A stretch of 64,000 bases of DNA. Origin: Rhodamnia argentea (Eukaryota; Streptophyta; Magnoliopsida; Myrtales; Myrtaceae). The stretch spans positions 23,553,294 to 23,617,293 of the forward strand of contig NC_063155.1 of the NCBI RefSeq assembly GCF_020921035.1, written 5' to 3'. Of the stretch, positions 11,136-22,696 are shown one piece after another. The notes beneath the pieces are model-generated. The model saw only the letters and a list, made by a program, of their open reading frames with translations, did no database searches and was not told the DNA's origin. Numbering within the stretch: position 1 is the first letter of the stretch; each line of letters begins with the position of its first letter. The position numbers were made by a program, and so were the translations under genes.

Positions 11136-11448
11136 CCTTAGATCTAGGAGGAAGAGGGACTAATGGAACTTTGGCTAGCTAATCATGTCATAAAAATAAC
11201 TACGAACATATTTTTTCCCGGCCCCGGTGACCTCACCCACGTTAATTTGTCCACTTCTGTTTCAGAACATGAGGTATACCATCGGGCATATTTCTTAGGC
11301 GTGCTACATTATTTGTTTTATAGATAGAGAACTGAGATCGGCGTAGTAGTCTCGTCACTTGGATGACATTTCTCCTTTTAAACAATGCCGACTCCCCTTC
11401 CTAGGAGAACGATCATTCACGACCAAAACAAACAAAACGTGAAAAGCC

Positions 11449-13189
11449 ATGGAATTCTTGACCCCAGCCCCGGCCGTAGCTCTCCTCCTTGTCCTCGCCC
11501 TCATCAAGCTACTCAAACCCAAAACCGCCCATCCGAACCTCGCCCCCAGGGAGCTTCGGATGGCCGATCATTGGTGAGACCCTCAAGTTGCTCCGTTCCC
11601 AGCGCTGCGGGAGCCCAGAGGCGTTCGTCCAGGACCGGATGAACAAGTACAACGCCCCTGTGTTCAAGAGCTTGCTGTTGGGCAAGCCAGTGGCGGTTTT
11701 GTGCGGGCTGGCGGGGAACAAGTTCCTGTTCCCGAACGAGGGCAAGAAGGTGGCACTGTGGTGCCCGAGCTCGGTCGGGAAGCTGATGGGGATGTGCCTC
11801 ATCTCCAAGGCTGGCGACGAGGCGAGGTCGGACAAGAAAATGTTCATGAGCTCCTTCAATACGGAGGTGCTCATGAGCAGCTTTGGGGTCATGGATGAGG
11901 TGACCAAGGACCATCTCAGGACTCACTGGGAAGGTATGTGCATAGTCAACCATCGTTAGTCATTGATTAGCTTTGAGATTTGCATTGTTTGTGATTCTAC
12001 ATGGATCTGGCGGTGCTCCTCCTTAAGCTTCGTTCGATCGGATCTATTAGAATGAGTTTCTCACTTGACGATATTGAACATGTGTCTCAAGTAAAGCTCT
12101 GGTTGTTTATCTAAAAAGGGAAAATGTATTGCTTACTTATTACTCTCGCAATATGAGTTGTAACGGGTTTTGGGAAAAATTACAAAAAAAGTCATAAATC
12201 TATTGTAATTGTGATAATTCAGTCTTAATTTTTTTTTTTTGCTCAATGGAGTTCGTCCAGCCAAATTTGGCAAGAAAATACTGACGTAGACATCGATCAT
12301 CCTATGTGGCATGGCCGATGCCGATGTGGAAATTTTGTTATAATTTTTTATTTTTTCTTTTCTTTTTTACCTGGCATAGGGCGGTGACGCCCTCATCTAG
12401 GGCTAGTGAGTGCTACAACATCTTCGCGTGGTCAGATTTAGTGAGGGCATCCCGGCCCTTGCCAAATCTTGGCGAGCGGATGTGCACCCTCACCCTAGCC
12501 GATGAGGGTCGGTCGCCAACCCTATGTACAGAGAAAAATATAAAAAGTACATAAGAGAAAAGAAAAAAATAATAAAAACTTCAAAAAAAAAATTATTACA
12601 ATTTGTCCACATCGGCGTTGGCCATGCCACATAGTATGATAGACGTCCACGTCCGATATTTGTGGTTAAAATTGATCGGATGGACTGAATTAACACAAAT
12701 GCAAAATGTTTTGGATGGAATTGGCAAAAAATTTAGAATTGAATTGAAACAATTACAATAGGTTTGTAACTTTCTTGGTTATTTGCGGGGATTTTGTCAT
12801 CGCTTTCCTTTTTAGATCATACTGCCAGTATTCGGTCCATATATTGGCAGAATGGCCGGCGAAGTGAAAGATGAAACTTAATTATATTAACTATTAATGT
12901 TAGGTTGGGAGATTAAAACTAATCTAGCGAGTCAATCATCACAAAGGTTCAAATCGAACTCTACTTTAAGTTTGGCGTTTCTGGACATATGCTCAAGCAA
13001 TTTATAAATGCGTACACACCAAACTAAAATAGTTGCATATATAAGTGAAGGCAAAGATCAGCTGGAGGCCTGCTCCACCCTGAAGCAGCAGCACCCCTTC
13101 AAAATCGCAGCATCGAAGGCGGGTGGATAGCTTCTTCGGTGGGAGGACTTGCAGAAGGACTTCCCGTCCGGCTTCGACCTCGCCACTAG
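11449..13189 (+). pseudogene. CYP716 pseudogene collapsed by internal deletions
   Basis: Exon 1 (11449-11933) has an ATG, Leu-rich anchor and the family segments [10 protein letters not shown] and [10 protein letters not shown]. It carries a one-base insertion near 11551 in the hinge region, which shifts the frame to a stop 25 bases later. After a 1.1-kb intron containing a MITE, the rest of the gene is compressed into about 140 bp. The first 46 bases or so of exon 2 (from 13051) are fused to a middle piece of exon 3. That piece is fused at GAAG to the last bases of exon 4, ending TAG at 13187-13189. The I-helix, K-helix and haem loop are all deleted. The 3' flank (to about 13340) still resembles the 3' UTR of the intact gene at 17766. 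It is dead beyond doubt. Confidence 0.88.
12173..12780. mobile_element. GC-core MITE (family 1) in pseudogene intron 1
   Basis: Inverted arms ('aatctattgtaattgtgataattcagtc' at left, complement at right) surround a GC-richer centre (about 12370-12530). It is the same family as in intron 1 of the first P450, although the two loci carry it at different points. No coding sequence is seen. Confidence 0.6.
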
Positions 13190-13466
13190 CTTCTTCTTTC
13201 TTTGTGGTACTTAATATTGTCGATAAGCTATGTGCTCGCTTCTGCCTCCCTTACCAGGAAGCCTAAACGCTTGGCATCCAAATAATTGAATGTCCCTTAT
13301 GTTCGTGTATCTTACAGTTTTGAGAGCTTTCGTCCGATTGGTGTTTGTCAAATAAGCTCGCGATGCTTAGGATAAACTTCAGATAATTCTGGAATTTAGC
13401 CCAGTAATAAAAATCTTCTCAATACGTGGACATCATTCAAGTCAAATTTCCAACTTTTGACTCCCC

Positions 13467-15503
13467 AAAAACATCTTAGCTCTCCTCCTCCTCCTTGCCG
13501 AACTCAAAACCGAAACCTCCGGCTCCAATCTCGCTCCGGGTAGCCCCGGATGGCCGGTCCTCGGTGGGAACCCTGGCAAGTTCGTTCAGGACCGGATCGA
13601 CAAGTACAGCTCCCCCGTCTTCCAGACCTTGCTATCAGGCGAGCAGATGGCGGTTTTGTGTGGGCTGGCGGGCAACAATTTCCTGTTCTCGAACGAGGGA
13701 AAGAAGGTGGCGCTGTGGTGGCGGAGCTCGGTCCAGAGGCTCATCGGGAAGAGCCTCGTAACCAAAGCTGGCGATGAAGGGAGGTCCTTGAAGAAGATTC
13801 TCATGCGCTTCTTCAATCCTGAGTCGTTGATGAGGTTTGTGGGCACCATGGACGAGGTGACTCAAGACCATCTCAGGACCCAATGGCAAGGTACGTAATT
13901 TCTGAGATAGCCAATTGTAGACGGGATTTTCTCTTCATGGTATGTGCAAACTGCTCATGTAGCTTTAACTTGGCTCACTGCGAAGGCAAGGAGCAGTTGG
14001 AGGGGTACCCGAACCTAAAGCTTATCACTTTCGAGCTCGTGTGCTGATTATTCACGAGCATCACGGACCCGCAGCTCATCGCGAGGCTCGCCAATCACTT
14101 TCAGGTGTTCCTCAAGGGATTGATCTCGCTCTCGCTTGACTTCCCGGGCACGAGATTCCACCGCGCATTGGTGAGGCAGAGAAGAACGGAATTGGAGAAG
14201 AAGCTGGCTCCGCCGTCGCAAGACATAATGTACCTCTTGTTGGCGAGCGGGGACGAGAACGGGAAGCTCGTGCCGGAGGCAGAGATCGTCAATAACACGT
14301 TGCACCTCCTGTTCGTGGGCGCACGACCCTCCTAGTTCCGCTCTCATGTTGCTTCTCAAGTACCTAAGTGAACTCGCTCATGTCCTACAGAAAATTCTTG
14401 CAGGTAATCACCTCTTTTCCTCTATTTTGTTTTTTTGTTTTTGTTTTTTTTATGAATGAAGTGCTCATAAGCTTCATTAATGACGCAAATTTGCAATGTC
14501 TATGTTGCCAGAGCGAAGGGAAATGGCAGCAATACAGAAACAAAAGCTCCAGGAGAATTGTGTTGGCCGGTTCACTCCTTTGTGGAGAGGAAGCCTAATG
14601 AATTGCAAGCCCGTGTATATACACGCGCGCGAAGAAATATGGTTTCTTACTATCCGGATTTCATCAAGCGTACCTCAGAGGTCAATTCGTGGTCCGATTG
14701 CACGCAACCCATTGTTCTCAAATCTGATCGGTTTGATTTTCATCTGGATCTTCTTTCATCAGGTTTTTCGTGGGTAAAACTGAATCTGCCTTTTTGGTGA
14801 GATTTATCCTTAATCTCTTGCGAATTTACGTGTATTGCCAAGAATGGCGTTTTAAATGTTATTGCTGCTATGTATCTCTAGTATTAACTAGAGAAGAACA
14901 TTGTCTACCCAATTCGTTGATAGTGAAGTTTTTGGGCGGACTACGGTCTCGTGGTTGTTTATGTCCTCACATAGGGGAGATTTTCCACGTAAAAATTCTC
15001 TTGTATTCGTGAATGCTTGGTGTTGATATATTCTGTCAGATAGATTGCTCTATTATATCGTTTTCTATTAAGTTTGCACAAGACGAGAGATTTTTCTATT
15101 CTGCTGCTCTAATTCGATATTGTTTGGATTGTCACCGATCTCCTAACAAGTTGCTTCAGGGTCACGATTTACAGCGAACGAAATATTCGTGGAATGTCAT
15201 GTGTGAAGAAGTTGTGAGAATGGCCCCGCCCGTGATTAGCTCATTTCGTGAGGCCTAGGTTAATTTCACGTACGAAGGATACACCATCCCTAAGGGCTGG
15301 AAGGTAAATACGCCTCTCTTCTCCCCATAATCGTGTTTCCAACTTCCATTGATGGTCGACGGAACAAATAGCGCGATTACGTCGATGCAGTTCGTGCCTG
15401 AGAGCAGCGTGCATGATTAGTTATGTTGGCCCCGTTGTGATCTTTTTCTATGTAGCTGTATTGGAGTGCTGCTCTCTAACGCGCGAGGACCCAAACTTCC
15501 CCG
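13467..15503 (+). pseudogene. CYP716 pseudogene, multiply disrupted
   Basis: Exon 1 (about 13467-13890) keeps the Leu-rich segment, the hinge and CGLAGNNFLF. It has no ATG, is preceded by an in-frame stop, and lacks 36 bases (12 codons) just after GWPVLG. Exon 2 (13986-14403) has CGG changed to TGA at 14045-14047, an in-frame 39-base deletion near 14165, and a one-base insertion in the I-helix region leading to TAG. Exon 3 (about 14514-15303) is split by a solo LTR (14561-15148) and has a later TAG. Exon 4 begins at 15456 (LYWSAAL) with a 2-base insertion and is cut off at about 15503. It is closest to the intact gene at 4520-9383 (shared [10 protein letters not shown] and HFQVFLKG). It cannot encode an enzyme. 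Confidence 0.88.
14561..15148 (+). mobile_element. Solo LTR (Copia-type) inside P450 pseudogene exon 3
   Basis: This is a 588-bp insertion with ends TGTTGG...CTAACA. It is flanked by 5-bp duplications AATTG (14556-14560) and AGTTG (15149-15153) that differ by one base; the homologous intact exon has AGTTG once. The 3' part carries the 'ccacgtaaaaattctcttgt' signature typical of plant Copia LTRs. There is no internal region, so it is a solo LTR left by recombination. Confidence 0.88.
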
Positions 15504-15659
15504 TTGTGATCTTTTTTCATCCTTCTTTTGCCAGCCGGCTGGCGAGGGCGAGCCAATTTGGTTTGTCTTCCCTTTCTTAGGCCCCCCATCTACTCCAGCG
15601 TCGAATCCTCCTCGTCTACTTCACATTCTATATTTCTTTTTTATGTGGATAACTATCTT

Positions 15660-15945
15660 AATTGGTTTTTGGATGTCTTAGAATCTCAAAATTGAATCGA
15701 GACGCTCTGTTCAGCATTTCAATGATGATACAACCAACGCTCCATAAATAAACAGTAAAAGCAATCTCAGGACTTGTCTTCTTCTTTATCATAGATCCCT
15801 GCAGGACCTGCATGATAATTTGAAATATGACATCAAAGTTTGCACTGGCATGGACACACAAGCTTAAAATAGTTTAAGATGTGCTACCTCCGGAGCTATC
15901 GAATAAGGACCACCCTTTAGGGAGAGAACGGACACATGTCCTGTG
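15660..15945 (-). pseudogene. MAPKKK kinase-domain fragment
   Basis: The minus strand encodes pieces of a MEKK-type MAP kinase kinase kinase. Subdomain VIII is around 15880-15940 (SLKGxxYSxAPEV, with frameshifts). A second piece (15668-15800) reads TSPEIAFTVYLWSVGCIIIEM, matching the subdomain IX region (normally DIWSLGCTIIEM). The Asp of subdomain IX is Tyr here. No start, ATP-binding lobe or catalytic loop is seen. The same fragment lies at 47640-47925 in copy 2. Confidence 0.7.
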
Positions 15946-16800
15946 AGCTGTATACAAGGTTGGGTTAGCATACAAGCAACTAAAAAAGTTGATGCAGTAA
16001 ACTTCCATGATGCTACCCATGGAACGCAAAGGTGGAGCCCTTCCATCCACGACAGCACCTATTTTTACTTTGGTTATGTTTTTTAATCCCTTGAATTTTG
16101 CTGAATCCAACCACCCGGGTTGCACACCTTGCCTAAAATTTTTAGCTAAAAACCAAGTTTTCTACATGTCAAATAAACTTCCCCAAAACTTGTAATTTCC
16201 TAATTATGCTTTCTATGAGTAATATATCTTCCCATTGCGAAATGAATTGAGCAATACAATATTTTATTTTAATATTATTTTTATGTTACTTATGCTACTA
16301 TGTCTTAAAATTACAACAGTTCCCGACAGCCGTCCCCTCGAGCTCTGACTCAACCGCCCTGTGAGTGAGCAGAGATTCGCCATGTCGGCTTCCAAGAAGA
16401 GTCTTCGGATGGTACAAGTTAAGAATCATTATATTGATATCCATTTTCTTTCAAACAATGGACAGACTATGATATAAAGATATCCGATTTTAAATCTATA
16501 GTTCATCAAATGGGATATAGGATATGATCAAATCCCTGAATTTCTTATCTTAGCTTATTCAGTCTTATATTGACTAGAAATGCGGACGACTAAACACTTG
16601 ATCTGACCTCTTTCAAAAGACATGAATTGAAGACGTTGACTTACCTCCTAAGAAAAATTTGAAAAGGAAACAACAGCTCCACCTTGAAATGATAGGTTCG
16701 CCAATTTACATGAGTATAACTTCTCATATGCTTCCAAGTTTATACGTACATATAATTCAAATTCATGAGAAGATGGTTATCTTTTAAGACAATGTAATCA

Positions 16801-17245
16801 AGGGTTAATACCTCCAAAAACCTAAATTGATACATGTGTGACAAATTTAATGTAAATTAATATTTTGATTACCAAAAATCTCAAACTGGTATAAATAACA
16901 ATTTTACTCCAAACTAATTTTCTAGCCACCGAAAACCTCAAAATGGTACGCTTATAACAAATTTACCCTTCATTCGTTTCCGTTAAATTGGGTTAATTCC
17001 AAGAGAAAGAAAAACTCTAAGTTAGTATACTTATGACAAACAAAGGGTAAAAACTCCAATTTGATACACCTGTCAATTGTCACGTGTCATTCAACTCCGT
17101 AATTTGATAGTAAAATTTAACGAAAATTAACGGACAATAAATTTCTCACAGGTGTATCGGTTTGAGATTTTTCGTGGCCAAAATATTAATTTTGGACAAA
17201 TTTGTTAAAAATATATTAGTTTGAAATTTTTCGTGATATTAATCT
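16801..17245. mobile_element. Foldback MITE upstream of P450 (copy 1)
   Basis: Arms of about 100 bp ('agggttaatacctccaaaaa' at left; complement 'aagattaatatcacgaaaaa' at right) are imperfect inverted repeats, each with repeated 'aaaaatctcaaactggtata' units. It is present at the matching place in copy 2 (48770-49205), so it predates the duplication. Confidence 0.65.
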
Positions 17246-17562
17246 TATAATAAATTACAATTACGCACGGTTGACGAACGACTCAAGACATTTTCCAAAG
17301 AGTCAGTAGGAAAAGAGGCCAATGGGCCGCGATTGACCAATCGACTCTTGTCATAAAAAAACTACTAACTTTTGTCACCCAAAGGCAAAAGGCCAAGTGG
17401 TAGTGGGTGTCTTTAGAAAACAAAATTGGAAACCCCGACCTTATCCTCAAGTCCTATATCCTATCGGAATGATAATAAACTCCGATAATTGCGGCATCAC
17501 AAGGCGTGAAACACGCGAAGTTCCCTTTCATACGTTATAAATAGAAAAATGCTCTCCCTGAC

Positions 17563-17655
17563 GTCTTTTAGAAATGGTACAATATCAATGAGAGATCGTG
17601 TAGCAAAAGATAAATGAATTATCGAATCATCATGCTAGCAATTTCTTTATAAATA
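17563..17655 (+). promoter_or_regulatory. TE-end remnant and TATA box of P450 (copy 1)
   Basis: A TATAAATA box at 17648-17655 lies about 111 bp before the ATG at 17766 and is conserved in the duplicate gene (49625-49632). Directly upstream (17563-17640) is a shortened copy of the end of the TIR element found upstream of the second P450 type, ending 'catgctagcaattt'. A further TATAAATA is at 17536-17543. Confidence 0.5.
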
Positions 17656-17765
17656 TTCATATGCAAATGATGCCCAACTTCATCAGTGCCGTCACTTGAT
17701 GGACATTTCCTATCAAAAACATTGCTCTCCCCCTTTCCTTTTTGAATCCAAGTGAGAGAAAAGCC

Positions 17766-19681
17766 ATGGAAGCCTCGACACTAGTCCCGGCCTTCGCTCT
17801 CCTCCTCCTCCTCCTCCCCCTTGCGGTCATCAAGCTACTCAAACCCAAAGCCAGCCACCCAAACCTCCCGCCGGGGAGCTTCGGGTGGCCGGTCATCGGC
17901 GAGAGCCTCGAGTTCCTCCGCTGCCAACGCGGCGGGTGCCCGGAGAAGTTCATCCGGGACCGAATGAGCAAGTACAACTCCCCCGTGTTCAGGACCTCAG
18001 TGCTCGGGGAGCCGATGGCAGTCCTTTACGGGCCGGCGGGAAACAAGTTCCTGTTCTCGAACGAGGGCAAGAAGGTGGCGCTGTGGTGGCCGAGCTCGGT
18101 CGGGAAGCTGATGGGGAGGTGCCTCGTCTCCAAGGTCGGGGACGAGGCAAGGTCGGACAAGAAGATGCTCATGAGCTTCTTCAACCCGGAGGCGCTCAAG
18201 AGGATCGTCGGGGTCGTCGATGAGGTCACCAAGGATCATCTCAGGATTCACTGGGAAGGTATGCGCCTAAAAAGTAGCTGAATCAAGACTCTGCTTGTTT
18301 GGTTTGTTCAGAGAAGAGAGAGAAATCCATTGCTTACAGATTTTTGAGTTGGAACGTGATATTTCTTCATTGGATACTATCGGGTCCCACTTGGACATGT
18401 GGCAGCCATTTAATGGAGTGAATTATAGCCCGCGTGGCATGTCTGGCTCACCCAATATTTTTTTAATCTAACATGATATTAAGATAGGCATCTCTGGACA
18501 TATGCTTGAGCAACTTCTGAACGTTTAATTCATCAACTATCTAAATGAATTGCTTATCAAGGCAAAGATCAGCTGGAGGCCTACTCCACCCTTAAGCAGC
18601 ACACCTTCGACCTCGCGTGCCGTCTGTTCATGAGCATCACGGACCCGCAGCTCGTCTCGAGGCTTGCCGACCACTTCCACGTGTTCCTCAGGGGAGTCAT
18701 CGACCTCCCCCTCAACGTCCCCGGCACAAACTTTTACCGCTCGAAGAAAGCAGCGGATTCCATCAGGAAGGAGCTCCGGGTGTTGGTGAAGCAGCGCCGG
18801 GTGGAGCTGGAGAAGAAGACGGCGTCCCCTTCGCAGGACATCATGACACACCTGATTGCCAATGGGGACGAGAACGGGAAGCTCATGCCCGAGGCGGAGA
18901 TCATAAACAACATGCTGAACCTCCTATTCGCTGGCCATGATACTTCCAGTTCGACTCTAGTGTTGATCATCAAGTACCTGAGCGAGCTGCCTTATGTACT
19001 TGAGAAGGTCGTTGCCGGTTAGTCCCCTCTCCGTCCTCGATTTTCCTAGTCACCGTTGCACTTACATCGGCCTCCATGTACGTACTTAACATTCGCATTC
19101 GCCAGAGCAAAGGGAAATCGCGGCATCGAAGGCGGGAGGAGAGCTTATTCAGTGGGGGGATTTGCAAAAGATGAGATACTCGTGGAACGTCATCTCGGAA
19201 GTCATGAGGATGACAGCACCTGTCTACGGCTCTTTCCGCGAGGCCCTGGTCGATTTCACGTACGAAGGATATACAATTCCAAAAGACTGGAAGGTAAAAT
19301 GCATGCATTCATTCTCTGAAAGCACATCAGAGGTAGGCAGTAATGGCGGGCTTACTCGTTTATATGTTGGTCTGTCGTGCATAGTTACACTGGAGCGCAT
19401 GCACAACGCACGGAGACCCGGACTACCACCCTAGAGCGCCGACCTTCGATGAGTCCAGGTTCGAGGGATCTGGACCGGCTCCATATTCGTACGTCCCGTT
19501 CGGAGGCGGGCCGAGGATGTGTCTAGGGCTCGAGTTTGCGAGGGTGGAGCTGCTCGTGTTCCTGCACAACCTCATCAATGGATTTCGCTGGAGTCTGGTC
19601 AACCCCGATGAGAAAATAATCTACGACCCCATGCCTATACCGGTTGAAGGACTTCCCATCCGCCTTCGACCTCGCGATTAG
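17766..19681 (+). CDS. CYP716: CYP716-type cytochrome P450, intact, 477 aa (copy 1)
   Basis: The exons are 17766-18258, 18562-19017, 19106-19293 and 19385-19681; all junctions are GT-AG and the phases fit. The N-terminal anchor is Leu-rich (residues about 8-25), followed by the hinge [16 protein letters not shown]. The I-helix is FAGHDTSSS (canonical), the K-helix EVMRM, the PERF-like motif FDESRFEG and the haem loop [13 protein letters not shown]. The protein ends RLRPRD, as usual. By family it is an ER-bound, reductase-dependent oxidase of the CYP85 clan, most likely acting on a triterpene such as beta-amyrin or its relatives; the exact position is unknown. It differs from the copy-2 gene at roughly 17 residues, notably Asp instead of Gly in IPKDW just before exon 4 and Lys for Met in EALKRIV. 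The start is the first ATG after the TATA box. Confidence 0.9.
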
Positions 19682-19974
19682 CTTCTTCTGTCATCTATGA
19701 ATGCGTGCCTGAAAGTTTGGCATTCGTATTACTCGAAGTCCCTTAATGTTTGTATATCTTACATTTCCCAAAGCTCTCGTCCGATTGATTCTATAAAATC
19801 TTCGGATCGAACTCTCGTTTAATCAGACACTAGAAATTAGTAGAAGAGAAGAAATTAAGCTACAACATTGACTAAACCATCTGGAAAGATAATTGTCAAT
19901 ATCGTGCTCTCTCGTTTACGGAAAGCTAGCCTATGGACGGGGGAAATAGATGGAATATACATTGAAAATAGGGA

Positions 19975-20520
19975 AGATTATTTCACTTTTGCTAGTTTAG
20001 TTCTAAACCTTTTAATTTTGTCAAATAAGTCCTAAATATTTTCACCTTTGGTCAATTTAGTTCATACGATTAATTTTGGCCGGAAATCGCCGACGTGGAC
20101 GCCGTTTGTCTTATGTGGCATGATCAGTACTTACGTTAACAAAATTAACAATATTCTTATACAATTTTAAATTTTTTAATGCTATTTTTATTATTTTTCC
20201 TTTTTTGATTTTCTTATGTATTCCTTCTTTACTTTTTTTTCTTTTTTCATTTTTCATTTTCCCTCCACCGTCTAGACTATTGATGGCCGGCGAAGGTCAT
20301 CGGATTGGTGAGGGCAGCCCAAGCTAGCCTAGCGATGGCCACCCTCGCCGGCCATCAACGAAGCCCGGATTTGGCCGGCGGAGGAAAAAAGGGAAAAAGA
20401 AAAAAGAAAAGAAGAAAATAAATGCAAAATTCGAAAACATGTTAAAAAATTATTAAAAATTATCCACGTCATTATTGGCTATGTCACATAGGATGATCGT
20501 TATTCACATTAGCCTCTTTT
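19975..20520. mobile_element. GC-core MITE (family 1) downstream of P450 (copy 1)
   Basis: The left arm ('tagttctaaaccttttaattttgtca') leads to a GC-rich centre (about 20280-20380, with ggccggcga and its complement) and an A-rich right arm. The right end is blurred. The matching element in copy 2 is at 51945-52415. Confidence 0.6.
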
Positions 20521-20639
20521 GGCAGCCGATGTGGAACTCATCGAAGCTCTCTTAAGCTAGCTTCTTGCTTGTTAGCCTCTTCTACCAGCTAATGTGGGAC
20601 TCAAAGAAGCTCTTTGTCGCTGTCGCGCACACTAAATAC

Positions 20640-20658
20640 CCCCCCCCCCCCTCCCCCC
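20640..20658. repeat. Poly-C tract
   Basis: Seventeen or more C residues interrupted by one T, followed by a short CT run. It marks the border of a stretch not shared with copy 2. A tract like this is prone to slippage and sequencing error. Confidence 0.8.
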
Positions 20659-20689
20659 CCTCTCTCTATTGTTTCTTCGTGCTTGCTCA

Positions 20690-21015
20690 GGAGCAGAAAA
20701 AAAAATTGCGAATAGGATTTGCTACTCAGTTCACGAATCCCTCCCTGGAATTGCACGAATTGAGCAGAGTTTGTTGCTCCTCCTGATTCATATGGCTGTT
20801 TGGATTTTGGGACATCTTTTTGTAACCTCATGGAAATATTTTTAGTCAAATACTTATTGTGATTCAGCCATTGCATAGGAAACTTGGTCAAGCTTCATTT
20901 ATTATTTATATATATAATATTTAATATACAATGTGTCGGAACGTGTCGAATTTTTTTTTTTTAAAGTAACGTATCGGCATGTTGTATCGTGTCATATATC
21001 GATATCCGTGCTACC
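20690..21015. mobile_element. Partial element with 'gtgtcgg' repeat end (copy 1)
   Basis: Collinear with 55195-55515. The right end (about 20930-21015) contains degenerate 'gtgtcgg/cgtgtcg' repeats and ends in 'atatcgatatccgtgctacctag'. In copy 2 the matching left end survives (55020-55140) as its inverted partner, so this is a TIR element that lost its left end here. The centre resembles transcribed non-coding sequence. Confidence 0.45.
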
Positions 21016-21399
21016 TAGATTGGAGGTCTACCACATCTTCCGAAATCCTCTTCGATGAAATTACTTCCATGTGAGGCAGGGTCGTTGGCACATATCCAAC
21101 CTATGACCATGTACTGTTTTATGTCCAGCTGGATTTCCACCACGTGTCCAAAATCGAACCAATCAGAATAGAACACTCTTTGTCCTCTCACCGTCTCACC
21201 TAACAGATCCAGACCTGACCAAAATGCTCATGGACTCCCGCCGCCTCCTCGAGTTGTTCCGAATCTTTCGACGGTACGATGTCCGGAGCTTCAATAATAT
21301 CATATTGGACCGACCAGCTCATATAGCTATCATGCACCTAAGTTTTCGACATACATTTGTTTATTTTTTACTGATTTTGATCCTATTTACATCTTGGAA

Positions 21400-22165
21400 G
21401 TTGATAGCCTAACAACTTGATAGTATTGTCGAGTTATTTCGATCACACGATCTCCCAATCGATGAGTATTTTATGCAAAATACTGAGTGATAGTGTGTGG
21501 ATTTACGATAGATACGAGAAGATCTAGTGGATAAACACTTGCATTTATAGTGCTCACCACATAACCGTCTGAGAGCCGTTCTCCTGCAGGTTTAGCCATG
21601 TTTCTATATCTTCGAGGATTTTGGTCAGTTGCTCCTTAAAAATTGCATGTTGATCTCTCGCACTTGTTGGCTGCTGAGTTGACTTCATTCTTCACCCACG
21701 ATTTGCTAGATTTAATTGCTCTATCCACCGGTGATTTCAAATATGATCATTATAACTGAGTCTTGGCACCTTCTAAACATCCAATCTTTACTCGGCATCT
21801 CAATCTATAGCTTATCGATTTCTTTAATCAGTATCCTTGCTGACTCAACAATCGTTGACCATATGCTATCGTGTATCGACAACTGATTTGTAGTCAATGA
21901 TGTACATTAAAATCGACAACTCTTACAATCACCGGCAATGGGTCATGTGTCTGGTGTTGATAACCAAATATCGCCTACTCATGTCGACTACCCGGTTAAT
22001 TTTTAAGGGAAATGCTTTCCTGTAGTTACTGTAAGGAACGGTATAATATCAACCGTAGATCCACACACCATCAGTATGTGTTTTGCATAAAGTACTCATT
22101 GATTGAGAAATCATGTGATCAGAAATAACTGATAGTACCGTTAGATTATCGGGCTAGCAACTCCC
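21400..22165. mobile_element. TIR element upstream of divergent P450 (copy 1)
   Basis: Inverted ends of about 120 bp: the left contains 'gatctcccaatcgatgagta' and the right the complement of 'gatttctcaatcaatgagta'. Both carry 'gtgtgtggatttacg' type inner segments. The element is about 765 bp, is present in both block copies (55905-56672 in copy 2), and contains a minus-strand open stretch without recognisable domains. The same end also lies upstream of the P450s at 17766 and 49739. Confidence 0.65.
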
Positions 22166-22696
22166 CCAACAAAACAAATATGTTATCTTTTAGTTATCTT
22201 TTAACTCATGCACTATAGCAGTAGTTTTTAGATGCGTGTAGTTTTCGGATGCTTGTCATTGATTGAATTTCGCCATTACGTCTTTACGTTTTTTAAGCTT
22301 GACCGTCAATTGAATTCCGGTCAAATTTGTGTATTTTCGGTTCTGTTTGAAGCGAAGTTGTCGATTTCCTTATATACCCGTGATATTTCCTGTCCGAAAT
22401 CACCACAAAAACTTGTCTCCTCTATATAAAATAGAAGAATGTCTTTCAATTGTGAATCCCAACGAAACAAATCCTTTTACCGTTAATGGGTTAGTCGTCA
22501 AAGATGAATCCGCAGACGATTTACAAAGAATTGCTCACTGCTAAATCAACGGCAGTATTTTTTGCAAGACACAAACATCGTACCAGTACGATGTTTGGCT
22601 GTTATAGTCAACTTAAGTTAGGCAGGTTGATCTAATTAATAGGGTTTTCCACGTTATAAGTAGAGACGCTGCGCAACCCATTTGAACATCCCCATC
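22166..22696 (+). promoter_or_regulatory. Upstream region of the dead divergent P450
   Basis: Non-coding and collinear with 56673-57204. It holds a TATA-like GTTATAAGTAG about 40 bp before the former start codon. Nothing else is recognised. Confidence 0.4.

Noticed and set aside
20640..20658. Poly-C tract as a regulatory i-motif
   Set aside because: It sits at a sequence-divergence border in non-coding DNA with no nearby promoter; a slippage product or assembly error is as likely.
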